DNA of 64,000 nucleotides from assembly GCA_029948255.1 (NCBI GenBank), contig JALIZF010001749.1:310001-374000 (forward strand), in the 5' to 3' direction. Below, piece by piece: positions 1 through 12,500 of the stretch. Made by a program: the position numbers and the translations under genes. This DNA comes from Telmatactis stephensoni. Lineage: Eukaryota; Cnidaria; Anthozoa; Actiniaria; Isophelliidae. Under the pieces are notes generated by a model. It searched no databases and had not been told where the DNA came from. It worked only from the letters and a program-made list of their open reading frames with translations. The number at the start of each line of letters is the position of its first letter. Positions within the stretch are counted from its first letter, which is position 1.

Positions 1-3000
1 ACTAAAAGTTTTTGCTTCACAAAACCCTTCCTCCGTTTTGATTTCATTATTGAACTTTTTGGGATTGTGATCCTTTTGTAGACTGGGGCTGTAGGAATGA
101 ATGATTTTCGGTAGATATTGTCATCGTAACCAGTTGAATGCAAGACTATTGTACCAGAAGACTCTGGTCCTTTTTCTAGCTGTTTGTTCATATTTTGCCT
201 GTCAGATGCAGTACGATTCAGAGAATTTAAAGCATTACTTCGCTTCATCGCATTTTCTAATTCTTTTTGTTCCAATAATCTTTTCAAGTCATCTTGCCTT
301 ATCATTGGTAAATGTTTTTTACTTTTTCCGCTTCCAAAATAAACGTATCTCCCAGTAGTTCCAGATTGGACCTGTGAAGTTCCACTTCCACTGAAAAGCT
401 CGGGCTGAAACTGTGGAGTTGGCTTTGTATCTCCATTGTCATCTTCACCAGAATAAATTTCTTTTATGCCTGTAGCAGATTCGTTTTTATCACTCTTCAC
501 TCTAGCTTGCTTTCTCTGAGAGATGTCTTCGTCGTTATTAGTTATTGAAGGCGTGTCACTAGACTTTTCAGCACTAGCGCTACTCTCTATTGAAGCTTGG
601 CATTTTTCATCTTTTGTATCATTTTTAGGGCCATGTCCTTGAAAGGAAGGCCTACTTTCTGCCTGTTTCCTATCAGATTTGTATTCTTTTAGAGCACCAC
701 TTCCACTTTCCAGCATCCCTGATGTTATAGCTTCTCCATGCATTCTTATCATCTTTTGTCGGCGACTTGCTATTGTCGACCACTTTAGAGCTGTCGGGTT
801 GTTTTTGGAAAAGTCATCAGCTTTTGTTCACTGTTCAAGTAATTACTGTCCAAGCCAGAGCCAAGAGCAGATTCTCCTTGATTTAGTAATGGCTGAGTTA
901 GAGCTGCCTCTAGGCCACTATTTTGCACTAAAGCTGGAGTATCGTTTCCTAAATATATGATTCCACTGTCGTCGCTCTCATCTGGATGTTCAGTTATAGC
1001 TTTTGGGTTGTCAGGCTTTTCAGGTTTGACAGCTTCTTGTGCATGTTCAGGTTCGAGGGCTATTTGGTCACCTGATGACGACTTTTCGGCCTTGTTTATT
1101 TTCGTTTCTTTGCCATTGTCACTTGACAGTTTTTCACTTTTTAATTTTGTTACCTCTTTGACAGGTTCATCCGGTTTTTCAGGTTTAACAGTCACATGAC
1201 CATCAGTTTTGTTTTCTATACTTTCCTCGGCGTTCTCCTTTTCCATCTCCTTGTTTCCGATAGTTTCTTCTTGACTGTTTAGTTTATTTTTTTCTTTGTG
1301 TACGACATTTTGTTCATTCTTCGTTGTGCTCGTTCCTTGTTTCGCTGTCTCATTGCCTACCAGCTTTTCTGTCTACAAAACTACTTTTGTCTTCTTCATC
1401 TGTTATTTCAATAGTTTCATTTGGTTTTGATGGATATTTCTTATCAACTTTCGCCGTTGTTTCTTCTTGTTTGTCCGATTCTTTATTTGTTTTTACATCC
1501 TTCGTAGTTGTAGCTACTTTTGCAGATGGTGTATAAAGCGCATCCTCAAAATTATTTGATTTTTCTTTCTTTTTCTTTTGTTTTGTTTCTTTCAATTCAA
1601 CATCTGTATTGTTTTGTTGTAGCACAGTTTTTGCTGATTCATGGAGCGATTCTTTGGTATTTGCATTCGAACCTCTATCTTCATCAAGTGACTCTACTTT
1701 AATACTCGCCAGTGTTTGTGCAACTGCCGCATCCATATTTGGTTTTGTCTGCTTCTTCGATAACTTAGCAGACTTTTGAACTGATTTATCGAGTTCTTTT
1801 GCTCTCCAAGACTTTCTACTTTTTGCTGATTCATGAAGCGATTCTTTGGTATTTGCAGCTTTAGCTTTCGAACCTCTATCTTCATCAAGTGACTCTACTT
1901 CAATACTCGCCAGTGTTTGTGCAACTGTCGCATCCATATTTGGTTTTGTCTGCTTCTTCGATAACTTAGCAGACTTTTGAACTGATTTATCGAGTTCTTT
2001 TGCTTTCCCAGACTTTCTAGTTTGACTTTTAAGTTGAACAGATTTGATTTTGATCTTGTTTTCTTTAGTCTTGTTGATCTTGTGTCCTGCTGCAGTTTTA
2101 CTGGTATCTCTTGTGTTATTCCCAGACTTTCTGGTTTGACTCATAAGTTTAACAGATTTGATTTTGATCTTGTTTTCTTTAGTCTTGTTGATCTTGTGTC
2201 CTGCAGTTTTACTAGTATCTCTTGTGTTATTCCCAGACTTTCTGGTTTGACTCATAAGTTTAACAGATTTGATTTTGATCTTGTTTTCTTTAGTCTTGTT
2301 GATCTTGTGTCCTGCAGTTTTACTAGTATCTCTTGTGTTATTCCCAGACTTTCCGGTTTGACTCTTAAGTTTAACAGATTTGATTTTGATCTTGTTTTCT
2401 TTAGTCTTGTTGATCTCGTGTCCTGCAGTTTTACTGGTATCTCTTGTGTTATTCCCAGACTTTCTGGTTTGACTCGTAAGTTTAACAGATTTGATTTTGA
2501 TCTTGTTTTCTCTAGTCTTGTTGATCTTGTGTCCTGCAGTTTTACTACTATATCTTGTGTTATTCCCAGACTTTCTGGTTTGACTCTTAAGTTTAACAGA
2601 TTTGATTTTGATCTTGTTTTCTTTAGTCTTGTTGATCTTGTGTCCTGCAGTTTTACTAGTATATCTTGTGTTATTCTTTACCTTAAGCTTTTTCTTGCTT
2701 TTTCTTCCTTTGCTATGAGTGTTCTTAGAAATAGATTTCTTTTTCAAAGGAAAATCAAATGATATTTTAGAATAGCTCTCAATTTCTTCATGTGCAAGTT
2801 TATCATCGTCGATTTGTAACGGTGAACTATTTGTGTTCGGGTGTTTCGGTAATTTTATATTGTGGTGTACTACTTTAGAATTCACTTTCCATGTAGACTT
2901 TGGAATTTTCATAATTCTTAATATTTCTTTCATGTCTTTATTAGACAACCGATTAATAGCAACTTTGTCAATCTTCTTACGAATCTTTTCCATTTCTTTT

Positions 3001-3532
3001 TTATAATTAGAAGGGGGTTCTCCACCATTTGATTTCGCGCTTTCTACACCTTTTTTATCCACTTTAACCTTCGCCTTATTCTTTGACGTATGAGTATGAT
3101 GTTTTTGCTTTTCTAGTTTATTCATTTTTGCAAGGTCCTGTTGAACGCGCCTAACGATTTCAGGGGACATTGTTTGTAAGGCCTTCTTTAGTTCAGAGAA
3201 ATTTAGTTTAACTTTGATTGATTCAACTCGAAAGTCATCCAGATCTGAATGCTGCGGTTTTTTTGGTGAATTTGTAATCTTATCCATGGTCTTCTTCTTT
3301 TTCTTTGATTTTGTTTTGCTATTTTTATCATTTCCGCCTTTTCCTTTTAATTTACTCTGGCTGCTTCCTGATGTTTTTAACTTTTGAGTCGTGGGCTTTG
3401 GCTTTGGGACTTTGGAATATATTACTGATGCAAGTTTTCCCGGAACTCTGACCGTCGTTGCTTGATTGGGAACTTCTGTCTTGGTCCTGAGTTTAGTCCC
3501 ATAGAAAACCGGTGGTGGCTTGATTGTTGAAA
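1..3532 (-). CDS. Large lysine-rich exon of the WSC gene, with two apparent frameshifts, running off the window
   Basis: Acceptor tttttag at 3533. The frame opens STIKPPPVFYGTKLRTK and stays open to a TGA at 1350. A second frame of the same Glu/Lys-rich composition is open from about 1372 to 785. A third, in the original frame, is open from about 827 to position 1 (GRYVYFGSGKSKKHLP, later STGYDDNIYRKSFIPTAPVY). Shifts at about 1372 and about 800-825 are opposite and cancel, and both lie beside AAAA runs. Sequencing or assembly indels are the simplest explanation; a pseudogene is possible. The product is highly basic with no hydrophobic segment and no fold I recognise. It contains the tandem repeats listed separately. 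Confidence 0.6.
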
Positions 3533-6500
3533 CTAAAAAGCAAGATATAATTGATTAAATAATATTGCAACACAATTATTTATTGCCACCAATCACATTA
3601 AGCGTGAACACGTGCTGTACCCCCCTCTCAACTTCATTCGAGTCCAAGAAGAAGGACGGTTGTCGACCCACCCACCCTAGCGAGTAAGTCGGATTCGACA
3701 TCATCGATCCAATAACCACTTGCACTTCGCCTGGCTTTGGCTTATTCCAGGCCAGAGCAATTCCCCATACCTCATTATCATACTCATGAATAACAATACA
3801 TAGGGAAGAATATTACACTGTGCATTACACAGACATCAATCATCATTGCCTCTCGAATAATGTACATTTTACAAGAAAACTGGATTACGTTCGGCTACAA
3901 AAATACAGTGGTTACTGTGGTTAGTGTAGTCAATTTGATTTCGAGTCACTGGCATTAGAGAAATGATTAATTGGCGTCCATCGAGTGTAATTTGTTAACA
4001 TCGACACGACAGTATATAGGTTGTCGTTTTTCGTCGGATTCGGTGGTAATCACAGCTGAAAGAAGAAATTGTCGTGTATACAGCTTAACATGGCTTAAAT
4101 ACTTACCAACTGGGTTCGCAGGCCACGCAGACCCAACACCTGAAATAAAGAAAATAGAGAATGAAATTATATCGTTTCTAAGCTAATTCGAAATATATTA
4201 ATTTATCACTAAATCTAGCCAAAGCGTCGAGTTTGCATATCTGGAGATTTAAGACAACATTTATTTTGTAAAGTTCGTCTTCAACATGATTTTGCATACT
4301 GTAAGCTATATACCCGCGCATTTCATATTATCTTTCTCAGTTTTCAACAAAATATTAAACAAACTCAATGAATGTAATATAGGGTCTAATAAGAATTTGT
4401 CCAACAAACCTGTGAAATATAGAGAGTTTCGCAGCACCCCACCGCAGTTTTCCTTGCGGTCTACCAGGACATTTCATGTTACATTCTTCCTCTCTCACAC
4501 GTCCATATTTACTGTAAGAATTCCCACAGAAACACTGAGATGCTCTTTGGATGCCTGCCGCTGAGTACCGCATTCCACGGCACTTTAGTATGCACGATCT
4601 TGTGGTCAGCGGATACACAAGCATTATATGTGGAAGGTCATGTTGATAGTCGTCGGCGAAGCATCCAAGATATCGGAAAGTGGCAGGAGCTATAATGGAA
4701 ATAACGGTGAAATATACAGTATTTACGACCAGTCATTGTTGAAAAGGCCCGGTATAAATGAATTATATATCTCTACACAGCCCAAAATGACGACCCCCAT
4801 CTTGTACCTGAGATGATCATCAAACCATGCATAACGGTGCTAGAATGGACCTCAAATAGAGCAGAGAATTTTCGAATTGAGATTTCACACTTCAATCATA
4901 TACTTCTCTTTTGAAACGTACCAACTGGGAGGAGCCCTGTATCAGTTTTATGGCAAATTTTTCAGCTTGTAGGCCGTACAAATGTCTAATACCTTACATA
5001 CGAAAGGACAATGTGTTTAATTTACGTAATTCAGGTATCCGATTCTGTACATATTTTAATAAAGTAGGCCTTTTATTTGCCAGTGCGGTTGTGGTGTTGT
5101 TTCCCGCCCTAGGGACGTTTGAGGGTGATATTTTCAGCGCGCGTCGGACATTCAACATCGCCTCGCCCATCTAGGTAGCGTTGGACTCCTGCCTCAGTTA
5201 GAAAATGTAGTACTAGAAAGAACCAGAGAAAAAGAGCGACACCAAAACACGCCCAAAATGTAATCGTTACAGTTTTGTGAGATTTATTGATACAACTGCC
5301 ACGCAACTCAGGTAGCCCAAACCACTAGTACTCCAGCGCGATAAACACCCTCCCTGAATAATAGCTTGAGGGGCCTGTGGGTCAAAAGTAATAAAGAAAG
5401 CTGTGGATTTTTGACCGGTCTTTTTGATGAAAATGACGCAAACACCGAAATTCAATAAAGCAAGCGTTATTTCCCTATGCCTTGCATAGAAACAAAGATG
5501 TTTGCTATGTTTAAGTCAGTATGGTCAACAAACAGGATATACAGTCAAAGTTTTTTAGTCAAAAGCAGTTAAAAAGCGAAGCAAAAGAAATAATTACGAC
5601 GATCTCAGTAAATTATTTCGCACGGTTTTTTCAGTGGAAACGAGTTCGAAGGGTTAGCTTTAATTTGCTGTGGAATCGAGTCATCTTGGAGTTATGACCC
5701 CTTTTTTTAGCAGAGCTTCAACTGCAAAGTCTTTTGTCATTAAAACTTCTCGGCGATAGAAGACGAAACTGATTGTTTTTCCTCGACTTTCAGATAGTCC
5801 TGACTTCTCTGCTTTTGTCCATAAATTAAGCTTACTCTGCTTTTGTCCATAAATTAAGCTTACTTTTTGCTTTCCAAAAATAAAGAATTGATATCCCACA
5901 GAAGAGTTTTTTAGTTTATCAGTTTTTGGCCAGGTTCTTTTTCGACAGGTCGCGCGACCGGAAGTACGTGCAGAAGCCCGCGAAAACTCGCGCATACGCA
6001 GTCGTCCGCACGCGATGTCAGGTCAACTTGCATCAATCTCGTACCCAGAGCCTGCGTTCCTCTTGGTCAGCGACCGAGAAACGAGACCAAGAGGAACGCA
6101 GGCTCTGGGTACGAGATTGAACTTGCATAATTTTCCGTCTTTTCTTGGAATCACCACGCGAGTTTTTTTCCCGTGTGTTTCTTATCAAAAAGTCAAATGG
6201 AGGCTTTCCTTTCAAGTCTTCAAGAAAGGGCGCAGTGCTCCTTATGTGATCAAATACTAGCAGAACCCAAGTTATTACAATGTTTTCATACATTTTGTAA
6301 GTCTTGTATACAGAAACACGCTCAGCCAAAGGAGGAAGTCTACAACTTCAAGTGTCCTAAATGTTCGTCTGAAACGTTCCTACAAGATCTGAGCAACGAT
6401 GTGGAAGATTTACATTCAAGTCCACTCCACACAAGAATGCTGCAAGTCTTAGCGTTTGTAGAGAGCGAGAAGTCTTGCTCTGTCTCTTCTACTCATTCAC

Positions 6501-9500
6501 CAGCATTGTGGCAGTGTTTGGACTGTGATCGTTCGTTGTGTGACGAATGTCTGAACAGCCATGCAGTGTTTACTGAAGACCACCAAGTTGTTTCCCTCTT
6601 AGACTTAAAGAAGGATAATCTTGAGTCGATGCTGAAAAGAGAAAATACTTGCAAAATGCATAGAAGTGATACTTTAGAGTTCTTCTGTAAAGACTGTGAT
6701 GTTTTGATGTGTTCGATTTGCTTGAGAGGCGACCACAAGGGACACAAATCTTTGACCCTGCAGGATGTCTCTGCCATGGATAAGGATTCACTGTCAACAA
6801 CCATGGAAGAAATTGACAGGCTGCGATCGAACGACTTGGAAAGGAAACTTCAAGAAGAAATTGCAATCAAAATGAAAAACGATGGAGAGAAAGCAAAGAA
6901 GGAAGTACAGAAACTGACCAAAAAGTTAGTGAAATTTCTGATCGACCAAGAACAACAGCTGTTAAATCAAATTGAAAGTAGCATAGCAAAGGCTGACAGG
7001 AATTTTCGTATAATTCGTCACCTCCCTGCTGCAAAGGAATATATCCAAAAGATTCTCCACGATGGAATAGCAAGTTATATGGTCGCCAAAACCATCGAAT
7101 TTTCACCCTATAAATCAGACACTTCAGGTATCGTCTTCTACCCCGACGAATACTGGAGTCAGCGAGTACTCAAGGGAAAACTTGGAAATGCAAAAATGAC
7201 ATTCAAATCATCTTCAGTTTTGAGTGAAATTCAAGTTGATTCTAATTTTCAAGCTTTTACAAAAGCCAAAATGTCTATCTTAACAAAGTTCTCAACAGGA
7301 GAAATCAATTACGATGACTCTGATGAAGCTGACATACAAATCAGCCCTGTTGATGATGTGAAAGTGGACGAAAACATTCCCAAGACTGATGGTAAAATTG
7401 AACTTGAATTCACCCCTCAAGTACCTGGCCAGTTGACAGCAGAGGTCCAACTTAATGGGATTCCTGTGTCTAACAGTCCAATAGTGTTGAATGTCAAGCC
7501 ACAACACATACAGAAAATTAATGTGGATTCAAGGTTGGATAATGCATTAAATTCGCGATCTGGAAAAGTCTCTGGTATTGCAGTGAACGAAACTAACAGC
7601 AGGATTGCAGTTGCTGATAGTAGATTCCACTGTGTGAGAGTAGTCACAATGGATGGAGAATTGTTGATGATGTTTGGTGGTAAAGGCAGTGAACTAGGAC
7701 AGCTACATCACCCACAAGATTTAGCATTTCTCAATGATACTGATTTAGTGATAGGAGAGCTTAATAATCATAGAGTATCTGTAATCAACACTTCAACAGG
7801 AGCTTTAATAAGAACCTTTGGTTGTCATGGTAGTGGCAATGGTGAGTTTTCTGGCCCCAGTGGAATACATATTGATGAAGAGAGAAACATTATTGTCAGT
7901 GATTTTAACAATTGTCGGGTCCAAGCCTTTACAAAAGATGGAGACTATCAATATCAATTTACGATGCCAATTCCTGATGCTTATCCTCAAAAAACAGTTA
8001 CACACAATGGATTGTTTTATGTCAGTGATAGAATAAATGGAATGATTCATGTGATCCAGATGAATGATGGGTCAACAACACGAGTATCCACCATTGGACA
8101 GAAGGGTGAGGGTGTTGGTCAGTTGCAGTGTCCAATTGGTTTAGCTATTGATAATGACCACAATCTTTTGGTATGTGACAGAGATTCGTATTTGTTGAAG
8201 AAGTTCACCTTGGATGGTCGCTTTATAGGAGAGTCAAGTAAACTTAGAAAGAAACCTCTTTGGGTAGCAGTACTGAAGGATAATCAATTAATGTGTTCGT
8301 GCACTGATGGAAGAGTTATATTCTTTAGAAATGTCAACAGCTCTTAAAATATCTGAAGACATTTTCTACTTACAGTCAAATTGGAGACTGATGAGATACT
8401 GAGAGAGGAAGAGAAAGAGAGATACATAGGGATAAACAAATAAACAATAATATAACGTCTTTATTACAAACAGACACAAACACGTGTACTGAGAGACCGA
8501 GAGATTTTTTTGGAAAGTCGTTAAGAAAACACTTAAATCCATGTAACATATCTTTTTTGTGATGCTAAGGTGGTTCCGACATAATTAACGAGGCCGGTGT
8601 TTATTTGTTGTTGTTGTTGTTGTTGTTGTTCAGTGTTGTTGTTGTTGTTGTTTTTTTTTTTCGTTTTTCGTTTTCTATATTCTTTGCATTGTCTTCTGGA
8701 TTCAGATCTTTAAATTCCGCAGTCATTCAACAATTGCATGAGAAATTCAGGCTGAAAGAATGACTGAAAGTCGGATAATAAGAAACAAGATTTTTGTATA
8801 TGTGTTTTAACTTAATTACTTATGAATTACTATATTTGTAGCAAGATATTAAAGGCTCTAGTTAATGACGTGACTCCGTCATGACGTCATATTATGTTTG
8901 TTTAGTTAGCAATCTTTGGACATTTTAAGATTGTTTAGCAGTTGTGAATGATCTATTCGAGAATCCTCTGCTCCTTTTGAAGTCCGTTCCAGAAATTTCT
9001 CGGGGATCATCTCGGGTAATACAAGATCGGGTTATCGTTTTGTGTGGGTTGGGCCACTTCGGGCACAGGATCATTTCGGGGCTGTATTATATATTTGTCT
9101 CATTACCGAGGAGTTCGTCAAGAGTCCATGCATCCAAGGAACCCTTGTATATTATTTTGTTAGCTTACCTGGAGGGAGAACTTTAAAAGCATCATTGAAG
9201 TTACTGAGCTGACTCCATTTGACATGTGACATATGGTCTGCAAAAGGATTGTTTTTAAGTGCAAACGTTATTTAAGCTCTGCCTTAGAAGTATACCAAGC
9301 AATTTAACAATTATTGAGTAATATCCAACTAATTTGACCAGAAAATAAAATCGTGCGTTTGGATTTCTTTCAATTGCGAAAATCAGCTTTCAGAAATCCC
9401 ACGCACCTGGTGAGTTTTTGCATATCATCTGAAAAACTTGTTATTCTGAGAAACGCTTTTTTAAAGTATCTTTTAACTTTGTGCCAACCTAATGACTAAA

Positions 9501-12500
9501 AGCATGCACTGCCAAAGACGTGCTCAATTTTCTCTTTCTTTTCGTAGCATTCATTGACTAGTAAATTCGATGAGATACAAAATGTTTGCTCTTTTGTCCA
9601 TTGCCCAATTTTTTTATGCAAAAATATAATTTTCTCCGTCTTTCTTATCTCAACAGCTCAAAAAACTATGAGTCGTTTCAATGCCCGCGCGCGTTATTTG
9701 TTTGGATCAGCTTTACAATGAGTAAATCTATCGGATTCATCAAGCTTATGAGCACTCACCAGCAAGTTTCTCTAAGACAAGTTCAGGGGTAAATGCCCGT
9801 GCAAGCTGTGCGCCTAAGAAAACAGCGATAAGGAAAGAAATACAAACATGCAGTTTTGTTCGTTAGGAAAAACATTAAAAATCTTTGATGGGATACGACA
9901 GCACATTCAATCCTACTCACTTGCATGTTTTATAATGGTACTGTTGATTTTTCTTGGTGCGTGCCATAACCTGTATTCCCGTGTATCTGAAATACGCAAC
10001 ACGTTTTAATTAAAACGTCTATTTGGGGTACTCAGGGGTATCATTTTGTTGCTCTTTTCTCGCTACCAGAAAAATACCCCTGGGGACGTCTTAGTACCAA
10101 GCTGTTCCGGAAGTAATGTTTTCTCCCGTTTCTAATTGGTCGACTAAGTAGACAAATCACAATAACAGTTCAAATGCTGCCACGACGCAATTTTGCCAGA
10201 CGCCCGGAACAAATTCTACCAGACAACAATCGAGGGTATTGTTTCTGAGAATACAGCGACAAAACATTATCACACTAGTTTTCCGTGGATGGGTGGAGTA
10301 CTAATGTCAGTGTTTTTTATTTACATTAACTAACACAATTACCGACAAGTTACCTTGCACAAGTTGTTTTGGTGACTTGAAATAGCCTTGTCTAGTCGTG
10401 TAGTGATAGTTCCCTGGTGCATGCATTTTATTGTTAAACCGCTGACTTGTAGTAGCTGCAGGTGGAATTGTAGCTTTGAGGGCTGAAAATAAAATTCACA
10501 AGTTCGGGCGCGCTTGCAATTAACTGAATGTTATCTAGGCTAGCTATCAATAATATCAATAATTAATAAGAGCAATATACTAAGTACTAAGACGACTTTC
10601 TAGTTTACAGAGGGAGCTAGTCATGCGCATACAAATATCCAAGTCTGAAATAGAATATTTCTGAAGTACGTTCTTAATTCATTGGTACGTGTCCTGTATA
10701 CTCGTGCACATTCTGGGTACGAGTCCCTCAAATTTTGACGATGGTAACGCAAAACTACATATAGTCAGAAAGAGCACATCGAGCTATATAAAATCCCGAG
10801 GTTTGGTGTTAATCGGTTTAATATTGAATGACTAACAGTCGTGCAAAAATGCTAGAATTTACAAAGAAATGTATGGTTGTAGGGACATTTGTCCCTACAA
10901 CCATACATTTCTTTGTAAAATCTAGCATGTTTGGACTGCTGTATCTCTTTCAATGTATATCCGATCAACATGATTAATACATTAATACGGGATTATATAC
11001 AGCTCGATGTGCTCTTTCTGACTACATAAGTTTTTTGTTGCCATCATCAAAGTTTAAGGAACTCGTACCCAGTCTTCACGGTATGAAAGTGGCTAATGAA
11101 GTGTTTTGCCTCGCAAAAACGGGCTAAAAACGTGTTAAGCACGTTTTTATACCTGGGATCCAGGTTTTCCCGTTCCAATTCCATATCAGGTTATTTGCAG
11201 TGGAAGCCTGGGGCCTACTAGTAACCATTCTATACTCTAACAGCTTGTTTTTGTTCCATCGAAACTGTTTACCGTCAGCTCTCTGCCATGATGACGTCAA
11301 AGCATTCCATCTCCATGGTGATGACTCTGCCAATGACTTTGGGGTTTGTACACTTGCACGAGCTGAAACAGAAAACACAATAGAACGATTAAACGTGGTA
11401 ATACTAATGAGCATACCTACATAGTCGAACCTCCCTAAAGTGAACACTAAAATGATCACTAAAAAGCTGATCGCTAACGGGAGGTTCAACTGAAGTAAGT
11501 TTATTTTAAAATAAACAAAAAATAGTTTTCTTTTATTTAAACACGATCAATGTTAAGCCTAAAGGACGCACGATCGCGACGCAACGTTTTTTGCAACATT
11601 GCTGTACGCGCCATGTGTCGGCTCCTGCAACAAATCGCTCAAAGTTGCCAAAAAGGCTGTTGAATTGAAGTAGAATTCGATATTGTACTACCGTACCCCT
11701 GCAATTGTTGCGCGTAACTGTTGTTGCAAGATGGACACACGGTGCAACTGTTTTTCGTGCACAGTTACAGAAAAAGGTTACAGGAAAATTTGCACCGTGT
11801 GTCCGGGCATTATAAGGCTTGTGGATTGTGTATCTCTGCGCACTTACTACCTCTATATTCAATATTTTGAAAATACACACCTCTGCCCAACTGTTGAGAT
11901 GTATGGCAAGGGAGAAAGCAACACATCAAGCTGGGACTCGAACTCGAATAGGCGAGCGATTGAGCATTACGCCGTCCTTGCCTTACGGTCATAAACATGG
12001 CAGTAGAAATAAGAAATAATAAATAAAACGTTTTGAAAATTAGGAATCGATCTGCGACAGTCACTCGACAGTCGTGAGAACACGCGCACTTTTCGAATTT
12101 TTGATCAGCGGAAATAAATACTAAATTATCTCAAAAACAATGTATTTTTTAAAAGAAAAGAAAACTTGCCGTGCTGTATACAGAGTTAGAGCACTCGGTG
12201 ATTAATCAGAGCACTCGAGAAGCGTTGAGAAGCGCGCGCGTTTCTATTTCATCAATTGTCCTTGGTGTTACCATGGACTACCACTAGGCTGTCTGTTACC
12301 CACTTCAGCACAAAAACAAGTGCTGCAATTTAGTACTGAACCAGTTCCAACTAAGTAAGGGTATCCTAACGCTCTCTTCCTCTAGGGCTAAACTAAATAC
12401 GGTAAATATAAGGGCTCGTGGAGAAGAATAACAAATCGTGGTCTTTCATATCTATATAAAATCTGCGGGTCTGGAAGTAATATATATTCAATATCAGTAT

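Noticed and set aside
2022..2762. 246-residue plus-strand frame with repeated Phe-Asn-Arg-Phe-Asp units
   Set aside because: It is the mirror of the minus-strand 37-residue repeat array; repeats of a multiple of three keep both strands open. The minus strand has the surrounding coding context and splice site.
9413..9434. 22-nt micro-exon of the WSC gene
   Set aside because: Has acceptor and donor, but its length breaks the 2-nt-in, 1-nt-out phase used by the other linker exons.
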